A stretch of DNA of 15,326 bases, taken from Planctomycetota bacterium. Its GTDB lineage: Bacteria > Planctomycetota > MHYJ01 > JACQXL01. The first letter of the stretch is position 1. The number at the start of each line of letters is the position of its first letter. The notes below the pieces were generated by a model, which had not been told where the DNA came from, did not search any database, and worked only from the letters and a program-made list of their open reading frames with translations. The stretch spans positions 1 to 15,326 of the forward strand of contig JASEHY010000012.1 of the NCBI GenBank assembly GCA_030018555.1, read 5' to 3'. Below, piece by piece: positions 1-5,770 of the stretch. The position numbers were made by a program, and so were the translations under genes.

Positions 1-59
1 TGGTAGCCACCATCCCGTTGGTAGCCACCATCCCGTGAGGGAGAGGGAGAGGGACGGGA
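1..59. repeat. 18-bp tandem duplication and GGGAGA-type purine run
   Basis: Positions 1-18 and 19-36 are two identical copies of TGGTAGCCACCATCCCGT, followed directly by a purine-rich GAGGGAGAGGGAGAGGG stretch and a GGGACGGGACG segment. No reading frame or RNA gene is evident before rlmN. This is probably the edge of an intergenic repeat cluster cut by the window boundary, so the full copy number cannot be known from here. Confidence 0.7.
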
Positions 60-91
60 CGAGAACCCTGAAGGGCTGTCCGAAAGATCGG

Positions 92-158
92 TTGCGTTAA
101 AACAGAATTCATTATAATTAACTAATTAACTACAAATTTATCTGTCAGTTGATATAAT
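92..158 (+). promoter_or_regulatory. candidate promoter(s) of rlmN
   Basis: Two exact TATAAT hexamers lie upstream of rlmN at 113-118 and 153-158, in an AT-rich tract. The first has a TTGCGT at 92-97 with a short 15-bp spacer. The second has only a weak TACAAA at 131-136 with a 16-bp spacer. If the second is used, the leader would be about 18 nt. No Shine-Dalgarno-like sequence precedes the ATG at 183. The match is by consensus only. Confidence 0.35.
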
Positions 159-182
159 AAGAAATAAGTTCAGTCAATTAAT

Positions 183-1208
183 ATGCGTTTCATTAAAGAT
201 TTATCTTTTGAGGAATTAGTATTCTGGATTAAGGAGCAAAACGAATCACCCTACCGCGCCAGTCAAATATTCGCATGGCTCTATCAGAAGTTCGTGGACG
301 ATTTTGATACAATGACAGATTTAAGTTCGTCTCTGCGACGAAAACTGAAATCGCAATTTGAACTCTCGCCACTGGAATTAAAAAAGAAATTAGTATCCGC
401 TCTTGATAATACTGAAAAATATCTCTTTGCTCTGAAGCAGGACGATACCATAGAAAGTGTGGTAATGCCGTATGAGCGCCGTTGCACAATATGTATCTCT
501 TCTCAGGTAGGTTGTAGGTTTCACTGCGTCTTTTGTGCCAGCGGGAAAAAGGGTTTTATACGAAACCTTTCTTCGGGCGAAATCATAGAACAGATCGTTA
601 TCGCCAGACAACAAGGTCATAAAATCACTCATATAGTTTTTATGGGCATGGGCGAACCGCTTGATAATCTGAACAATGTTATAAAAATAATTAAACTTCT
701 TAACAATCCGAACGGCTTTAATATTGGAGCAAGACGAATCACTATTTCTACCTGCGGAATCCCTGAAAGTATAGCAAAACTTGCTGATTTAGACCTTCAG
801 ATAGAACTTTCTGTATCCTTACACTCTGCCAGAGATGAATTACGTTCTCGCTTGATGCCGATTAACAGAAAATATCCGCTTTCAGTGTTACTCAAGACAA
901 TAAAAGAATATATCTCTCGCACCAATCGTCAGATAACTTTTGAATATACACTCATAAAAGATAATAATTCCTCTGATAAAGATGCAGTTTCCTTAGCAAA
1001 ATTGTTAAAGGGATTGAATTGTAAGGTCAATCTGATACCTTTCAATATTAGCCCGCTTTCGAAACGAATTGTGGAGCCGGCTACCCGTGAAGATATGATA
1101 ACGTTTCAAAGTGTCTTGAAATCGCACGGAATAAAAAGCACATTAAGGAATTCTCGTGGTGCCGATATTCAAGGTGCCTGCGGACAACTCAGTCTCACGA
1201 CTATATAG
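183..1208 (+). CDS. rlmN: 23S rRNA (adenine2503-C2)/tRNA (adenine37-C2) methyltransferase RlmN
   Basis: Radical-SAM methyltransferase that places a methyl group on C2 of A2503 in 23S rRNA, and in many bacteria also of A37 in some tRNAs, supporting decoding fidelity. The 341-residue product has the family order. An N-terminal accessory domain (about 1-90) is followed by the radical-SAM [4Fe-4S] triad C111-x3-C115-x2-C118 (GCRFHCVFC), preceded by C104, which matches the family's N-terminal catalytic cysteine. The SAM-binding GMGEPLDN is at about 155-162, and the methyl-carrying cysteine is C333 in GACGQL near the C-terminus. The cysteine pair and the GMGEPLDN motif favour RlmN over a divergent homologue, although Cfr shares the chemistry. 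The ATG at 183 gives the expected N-terminus; no Shine-Dalgarno is visible. The stop codon TAG lies inside the terminal inverted repeat of a MITE-like element, so the last codons may have been set by that insertion. Confidence 0.96.
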   Translation: MRFIKDLSFEELVFWIKEQNESPYRASQIFAWLYQKFVDDFDTMTDLSSSLRRKLKSQFELSPLELKKKLVSALDNTEKYLFALKQDDTIESVVMPYERRCTICISSQVGCRFHCVFCASGKKGFIRNLSSGEIIEQIVIARQQGHKITHIVFMGMGEPLDNLNNVIKIIKLLNNPNGFNIGARRITISTCGIPESIAKLADLDLQIELSVSLHSARDELRSRLMPINRKYPLSVLLKTIKEYISRTNRQITFEYTLIKDNNSSDKDAVSLAKLLKGLNCKVNLIPFNISPLSKRIVEPATREDMITFQSVLKSHGIKSTLRNSRGADIQGACGQLSLTTI

Positions 1209-1353
1209 TGGTTATTAGTCAAAAGTTGTCATTGCGAGGTCGTCCCAGCGGGACGACCGTGGCAATCTCACATTAAGGTAAGATTGCTTCGTCGCTACGC
1301 TCCTCGCAATGACATCATACTCTATGACAACTTTTGGTTAATACCTAACTACA
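1204..1353 (-). mobile_element. MITE-like palindromic element, copy 1
   Basis: About 150 bp with imperfect terminal inverted repeats: TATAGTGGTTATTAGTC at the left, and the complement of GGTATTAACCAAAAGTTG at the right. Inside is an inner stem GTCATTGCGAGG (1228-1239) / CCTCGCAATGAC (1302-1313), and a perfect hairpin with arms GGTCGTCCC (1238-1246) and GGGACGACC (1250-1258). It aligns almost end to end with the reverse complement of 10289-10436. It encodes no transposase, so it would be non-autonomous. It fills the rlmN-ruvX gap: the rlmN stop codon is in its left end, and the ruvX ATG lies about 11 bp past its right end. The GTCATTGCGAGG...GAAGCAATCT type of palindrome is, from memory, common in genomes of environmental bacteria. 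Confidence 0.85.
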
Positions 1354-1364
1354 GTTTAGATTGT

Positions 1365-1784
1365 ATGAGCGTTCTCGGAATTGATTACGGAAAAAAGCAA
1401 ATTGGTCTGGCGATTAGTCCTGCCACTACTAATCTTGCAGTAGGTTATAAAGTGATTGAACGAGAAAAATTACAATATGGCTCTTTTTTAGAGGCAATAA
1501 AAGAAATCGTAGATAAAGAACAGGTTTCCTCTATTGTTATCGGCTTACCTAAAAGGATGGATAACACTTTGGGTATTAGTGCTAAAGAAGTAAGCGGTTT
1601 TGCAGAGGAATTAAAGCAATATCTTAATCTGCCAGTAATTCTATGGGATGAACGATTGACCTCTAAACAAGCAGAAGTATTATTGCGTGATATTAATCTC
1701 AGCCGTAAGGAGAAACGGAAGCAAATAAATGTTGCCTCAGCCCAGTTAATTCTAGAGAATTATTTATCCAGCAAGCACGATTAG
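1365..1784 (+). CDS. ruvX: RuvX/YqgF-family Holliday junction resolvase-like nuclease
   Basis: RNase H-fold protein of the YqgF/RuvX family, described as a putative Holliday junction resolvase and, in E. coli, as needed for pre-16S rRNA 5'-end processing. The predicted protein is 139 residues, normal for the family. Visible motifs are SVLGIDYGKKQIGLAIS at the N-terminus (first acidic residue in GIDYG), VIGLPKRMDNTLG in the middle, and WDERLTSKQAE. At the C-terminus is INVASAQLILENYL, where many homologues carry Asp and this protein has Asn. The frame is open back to an ATG at 1284, but those 27 extra codons are MITE sequence. The ATG at 1365 begins exactly at the family's conserved N-terminus, so it is preferred. 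No Shine-Dalgarno is visible. A weak -10-like TACAGT at 1350-1355 would give an almost leaderless message. Confidence 0.92.
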   Translation: MSVLGIDYGKKQIGLAISPATTNLAVGYKVIEREKLQYGSFLEAIKEIVDKEQVSSIVIGLPKRMDNTLGISAKEVSGFAEELKQYLNLPVILWDERLTSKQAEVLLRDINLSRKEKRKQINVASAQLILENYLSSKHD

Positions 1785-1788
1785 ACAT

Positions 1789-1830
1789 ATGCCAAAACGA
1801 TTGAGTTTCTTTATTGATGGTTTTTGGCAT
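1789..1830. other. inverted repeat after ruvX
   Basis: Perfect 9-bp arms ATGCCAAAA (1789-1797) and TTTTGGCAT (1822-1830) enclose a 24-nt loop, starting 4 bp after the ruvX stop codon. It lacks a following T-run and the loop is long, so a classical intrinsic terminator is unlikely. It may act in mRNA 3'-end stability or be an operator for the following kinase gene; neither can be shown from sequence. Confidence 0.4.
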
Positions 1831-1868
1831 CGTTCCAGCATTGAGGAATAAAAAATCCTATAAATTTC

Positions 1869-1897
1869 TTGTCAAAACAATCTGTTTTTGGTAAAAT
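1869..1897 (+). promoter_or_regulatory. sigma70-type promoter of the FHA-kinase gene
   Basis: TTGTCA at 1869-1874 and TAAAAT at 1892-1897 are separated by 17 bp, a near-consensus sigma70 pair in an AT-rich tract. The predicted start site at about 1903-1905 is only 2-4 bases before the ATG at 1907, which implies a leaderless or near-leaderless mRNA. No Shine-Dalgarno is present, in agreement. Confidence 0.6.
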
Positions 1898-1906
1898 CTA
1901 TTTTAT

Positions 1907-4792
1907 ATGGCAAAACTATTAGTAGAAAAAGGTGCTAATAAGGGTGCAGAGATTACGGTGGGTAAAATCGTCTTTGCAGGAAGAGATACTTCCGCTCATA
2001 TCGTTCTCAGCGAACCGATGATTTCAAGACTTCATTTCAAGGTTGAACAAAGACCTGATGGCTACTATGTAGTTGACTTAGAAAGTCTTAACGGAATCTA
2101 TGTCAACCGGGCGAGAACATCTGAAAAATTGCTTAAACCCGGTGATATGATACAGGCAGGGGAAACCCTTTTCTCTTTTATTTCTGAGGAGTCCGCCGAA
2201 ACGACTCAGCAAAAGGACATTATAGGGAAAATAGTAGGTGGTTACAGTATCCTGCAGAGAATCGGACGGGGCGGAATGGGGACGGTCTATAAAGCCCTGC
2301 AGATTTCTTTGAATCGGACTGTGGCATTGAAGATTCTCTCAGGAGATATGATAAAAGATAAAACTTTTATTGAGATGTTTTTCAGAGAGGCGCGTGCATC
2401 AGCCCAGTTAAATCATTCTAATATCGTTCAGGTCTATGATGTTGGTAGAGTGCCTGATGATATCTATTATTTCTCAATGGAATTTATGAGCGGAGGAAGT
2501 ATTCAGGAATTGTTAGTGAGAAAACAGAGACTTAATCCCTATCTGGCAACCAAGATAATGCTTGATGCCGCGAAGGGTTTATCATTCGCAGAAAAAAAGG
2601 GTATCGTTCATCGCGATATTAAACCTGATAATCTAATGCTTGGCGAAGAAGAGATAGTGAAAATAGGAGACCTCGGGCTGGCAAAGAGTATGTCTTCTCC
2701 CTCTGCAGAGCAATCAGGGACACTAATGGGAACTCCGCATTATCTGGCACCTGAGCAGGCACAGGGAAAATCTGTTGACCACCGTGCTGATATTTATTCG
2801 CTCGGAGCGAGTTTCTATCGCGTTCTTACCGGTATGACTCCCTATAGCGCGCCGACAGTAAAAGAGATTATCCAGAAGAAATTGAAAGAAGACCCCAAAC
2901 CCCTGAAAGAAGTATTACCTTCATTGCCTGACTCTGTCGTAGAAGTTGTGGACAAAATGATGAAACGTAATGTGGAGGAAAGATACCAGAGTGCTACGAA
3001 TTTGATAAAAGACATAGAGAGATTGAAAGATGAACTTAATCCTGAACGTGCTAAAGCGATAGCAGAGGTTGTGCCGGGAAAAGAGAAAGAACCTCAAGTA
3101 AGGAAATCTCTTGTCCTTCGTCTGGTTATCCCTCTTGCTATTCTTCTTATTGCACTTTTAATAATTTTCCTGATATTTTATCAGCCATCTAAGCCAGAAC
3201 CTACAAAAGAACCAGCGATTATTAGCGACACCCAGAGAGCACCACCGATTGACACGGGTCTTGAATATGAAGAAAGATTGGCATCTGAATATCTGAGTAA
3301 GGCTCAAGGTCTTGAGAATCGGTTAAATCCTGAGAAGAAAGATACTATTAGTGAGACGATACAGGCATATGAGCGCATCGTAAAAGAATGCCCCCGCTCA
3401 CGATTGGTGAGTCAGGCACAAACCAAAATAGCATCCTTGAAGAAACTCTTAGAATCCGCCGAGCAAAGGGAACGTGAAAGAGAAACATTCCGACAACAGG
3501 AAAAAGAAGCGCTATCTCTACTGAACAATCTTAAAGAGAAATTTAATACCACCTCTAAAGAGGTCATCGCCGGTGCCGACATACAAAGAGCAGAGATTTT
3601 TGTAAATAGTTCTATTAATCAATTGGAGGATTTTAAACGTCAATATCTTCGTTTCCAATCTGTAACTGACGCAGTGGATGAGAGCAAACGTAATTTATCT
3701 AACTGGTATAAATCGGTCTTACAAGCAGGGGAAAAATATCAGAACCTGAAAGGACAGGTAGAATCCTCAATCACAAATGAACAGTTTGGTGTAGGCATAC
3801 AACTAATAAAGCAGTTCATAGAAAATCCTAATCATAAAAATACAGTTTATGACAATATCGCAAAGAACTACCTTGCCGAAATAAAGTCACGAGCAGAAAG
3901 GTCTTTCCTGGCATTGATGAAAAAAGTGGAAGAATTGAAAAGTAAAAACCAACTGATAGAAGTTCATAAACTCCTGAGAGATGCACAAGGTTTTTATGGA
4001 ATAGAAGAAATAGAAAATATTATACAAAAAGAGTTGCAAGAAGTTGAAAGCAATCCTAATTATATTGCCCTGGTTCTGAAAGGAGAAGAGACGGTGTTCA
4101 CCGAGAATATGGCAGGTTTATTCTGGATGCTTCAGGGTGGACAGTTTAGTACCTGGGATAAGACCAAAGTAGAAGCATTATCTAAGTTGAAAGCACAGGA
4201 ATTCAGAGACGAATTTTCAAACGCAGTTGATTTTATGGAGATGGAAAAGAATATTCTTGTCAAATTTATAGATAAACTCAGCAAAGGTGAGTTTGCCGGC
4301 AAAGATATACTTCTTCTCAATAAAGAGGTCTCTCATATAACTAATGACGAGATTAGTTTCAAGGGTAAGGCATCTCCAATGAAATTATATGAAATGTCTG
4401 GGCTTGATTGGGTGAATTGCATCTCTGCCCCTGCCTGGGACTTAACCGCAAAGGATTTGGTTGAATTAGGTATTCTATCTGTTAAAAGAGCAGGTAATAC
4501 TACTAAAGCAGGAGAACTGTTCAAGAAAGCCCGGCTTAAAAAGTTAGATAAGGAAACATCAGCATTCTTAAAACGATACAATCCAGCAAAAGATGATTTT
4601 AATAAGAGATTAGAAGAATTAAAGAACGCACGGGAAAGAGAAGCATCTCTATTCAAAAAAGAGGCAGACCGATTATATAACAATCGTCAATTCCCCTCAT
4701 CACGGACTATATACTTACTCATAAAACACCGCTACACTAATACTTTAACCTATCTCAGTAATAAAAACGAGATTGATATTAGAAGCAAATGA
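1907..4792 (+). CDS. FHA-domain Ser/Thr protein kinase with one membrane span and large extracytoplasmic region
   Basis: A 961-residue membrane protein kinase. Residues about 20-92 form an FHA phosphothreonine-binding domain (GR 25-26, S40, H43, NG 62-63, N67). Residues about 113-375 are a PknB/Hanks-type kinase: glycine loop GRGGMGTVY (120-128), K142 in VALK, αC E161, catalytic HRDIKPDN (235-242), metal-binding D255 in a DLG rather than DFG motif, GTPHYLAPE (275-283) and D295. All key catalytic residues are present, so it should be active. One strongly hydrophobic span lies at about 402-425. The remaining ~535 residues would then be outside the cytoplasm. They are rich in Lys/Glu/Gln helix-forming segments (coiled coil or TPR-like) and resemble no domain I can name. 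An N-terminal FHA on the kinase's own chain suggests binding of phosphorylated partners or self-regulation. No cognate PP2C phosphatase is nearby. Transcribed from its own near-consensus promoter. Confidence 0.9.
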   Translation: MAKLLVEKGANKGAEITVGKIVFAGRDTSAHIVLSEPMISRLHFKVEQRPDGYYVVDLESLNGIYVNRARTSEKLLKPGDMIQAGETLFSFISEESAETTQQKDIIGKIVGGYSILQRIGRGGMGTVYKALQISLNRTVALKILSGDMIKDKTFIEMFFREARASAQLNHSNIVQVYDVGRVPDDIYYFSMEFMSGGSIQELLVRKQRLNPYLATKIMLDAAKGLSFAEKKGIVHRDIKPDNLMLGEEEIVKIGDLGLAKSMSSPSAEQSGTLMGTPHYLAPEQAQGKSVDHRADIYSLGASFYRVLTGMTPYSAPTVKEIIQKKLKEDPKPLKEVLPSLPDSVVEVVDKMMKRNVEERYQSATNLIKDIERLKDELNPERAKAIAEVVPGKEKEPQVRKSLVLRLVIPLAILLIALLIIFLIFYQPSKPEPTKEPAIISDTQRAPPIDTGLEYEERLASEYLSKAQGLENRLNPEKKDTISETIQAYERIVKECPRSRLVSQAQTKIASLKKLLESAEQRERERETFRQQEKEALSLLNNLKEKFNTTSKEVIAGADIQRAEIFVNSSINQLEDFKRQYLRFQSVTDAVDESKRNLSNWYKSVLQAGEKYQNLKGQVESSITNEQFGVGIQLIKQFIENPNHKNTVYDNIAKNYLAEIKSRAERSFLALMKKVEELKSKNQLIEVHKLLRDAQGFYGIEEIENIIQKELQEVESNPNYIALVLKGEETVFTENMAGLFWMLQGGQFSTWDKTKVEALSKLKAQEFRDEFSNAVDFMEMEKNILVKFIDKLSKGEFAGKDILLLNKEVSHITNDEISFKGKASPMKLYEMSGLDWVNCISAPAWDLTAKDLVELGILSVKRAGNTTKAGELFKKARLKKLDKETSAFLKRYNPAKDDFNKRLEELKNAREREASLFKKEADRLYNNRQFPSSRTIYLLIKHRYTNTLTYLSNKNEIDIRSK

Positions 4793-4809
4793 TGATACCA
4801 AAATAGAGA

Positions 4810-4815
4810 TATATT
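4810..4815 (+). promoter_or_regulatory. possible -10 element before punA
   Basis: TATATT ends 7 bp before the punA ATG at 4823, which would place the transcript start at about the first base of the start codon. No convincing -35 hexamer is seen at 16-18 bp, so this could be chance in an AT-rich 30-bp gap. punA may instead be read from the kinase promoter. Confidence 0.25.
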
Positions 4816-4822
4816 CTTAACT

Positions 4823-5770
4823 ATGAAATCAAAGACTATTCTCAAAAAGTCTATTATAAGACAACCCCGAAATAATCCCGACTTATCGGGACACGGTCGG
4901 GACGGAGTTTATCCCCCCGATATTTACATCGGGGGGATTGCGACTCCGCAGATAGATAAAGCCGTAAAGTATATTCGCTCCAAAATAAAGAAGTTTAAGC
5001 CCGAAGTCGGTATAATTTTAGGAACGGGGCTGGGAAAATTCGCAGAAGGGATAAAGAATAAAATAGTTGTGCCGTATAATAAAATCCCCGGGTTCCCCAT
5101 CTCTACGGTGGTCAGTCATAAAGGAGAGATGATTTTCGGCACGATAAGTAATAAGCCCGTCCTGGCAATGGCAGGTAGATTCCACTATTATGAAGGATAT
5201 TCACTCCAGCAGGTAACCTTTCCGGTTCGGGTTATGAAGGCATTAGGCACACAGGTGCTTATAATCTCCGCTGCGGTTGGCAGTGTTAATGCCGATTGTC
5301 CGACTGGTATGGTAGTTTTAGTAAAAGACCATATCAATCTATTAGGTAATAATCCTCTGATTGGTCCGCATGAGGAGACGTTTGGACCACGTTTCCCTGA
5401 TATGTATTCGGCTTATGATAAACAACTTCTCGCTTTAGCGCTTGAGGTCTGTAGAGAAAACAATATCAAGACTTATGAAGCAGTTTATGCGGCAATGACA
5501 GGACCGAATTTAGAAACTCCAGCTGAATATCGGATGTTACGTATCATCGGTGCTGATATAGTCGGAATGTCAACCGTTCCTGAAGTCATTGTCGGGGTGC
5601 AATCCGGACTGCGGATTCTGGCTCTATCAGTCGTTACTGACCTGGCGACACCGGAGTCGCTTAAACCAGTTGATATCAATGAAATCCTGACTATTGCTGA
5701 TAATGCTCAACCTCATCTGACTACCATTATCAAAAGAGTAATAGAAAAATATGACCGAACAGACCGTTGA
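4823..5770 (+). CDS. punA: purine nucleoside phosphorylase (trimeric PNP/MTAP family)
   Basis: Phosphorolysis of purine (deoxy)nucleosides to base plus (deoxy)ribose-1-phosphate in purine salvage; cytoplasmic. Family signatures are GIILGTGLG (63-71), SHKGEM (98-103), MAGRFHYYEGY (116-126), KDHINLLGNNPLIGPHEE (168-185), TGPNLETPAEYRMLR (226-240, containing the base-binding Glu at 231) and GMSTVPEV (248-255). Where 6-oxopurine-specific enzymes such as human PNP have Asn243, this protein has D273 (VTDLATP). MTA phosphorylase has Asp in the equivalent place, so substrate preference may differ; this is inference. The first ~42 residues are an N-terminal extension that the family does not need, and they include two palindromes. 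No ATG, GTG or TTG start in frame is seen between them and the conserved core, so the extension is probably translated. The 3' end overlaps ileS by 20 bp, indicating co-transcription. Confidence 0.9.
   Translation: MKSKTILKKSIIRQPRNNPDLSGHGRDGVYPPDIYIGGIATPQIDKAVKYIRSKIKKFKPEVGIILGTGLGKFAEGIKNKIVVPYNKIPGFPISTVVSHKGEMIFGTISNKPVLAMAGRFHYYEGYSLQQVTFPVRVMKALGTQVLIISAAVGSVNADCPTGMVVLVKDHINLLGNNPLIGPHEETFGPRFPDMYSAYDKQLLALALEVCRENNIKTYEAVYAAMTGPNLETPAEYRMLRIIGADIVGMSTVPEVIVGVQSGLRILALSVVTDLATPESLKPVDINEILTIADNAQPHLTTIIKRVIEKYDRTDR
4876..4938. repeat. pair of palindromes inside the punA N-terminal coding region
   Basis: TCCCGA-CTTA-TCGGGA at 4876-4891 is followed by a perfect 11-bp-arm palindrome ATCCCCCCGAT (4911-4921) / ATCGGGGGGAT (4928-4938) with a 6-nt loop. 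They encode residues about 18-39 of the phosphorylase, a glycine- and proline-rich stretch outside the conserved fold. Both share the CCCGA...TCGGG core seen elsewhere in the window. In mRNA the second hairpin would be very stable and close to the start codon, so it could affect translation. Confidence 0.8.

Noticed and set aside
1284..1364. 27-codon N-terminal extension of ruvX
   Set aside because: The extra codons are the coding shadow of the MITE-like repeat; the conserved family N-terminus begins at the ATG at 1365.
1789..1830. Intrinsic terminator after ruvX
   Set aside because: The arms are AT-rich, the loop is 24 nt and no T-run follows, so it is listed only as an inverted repeat.
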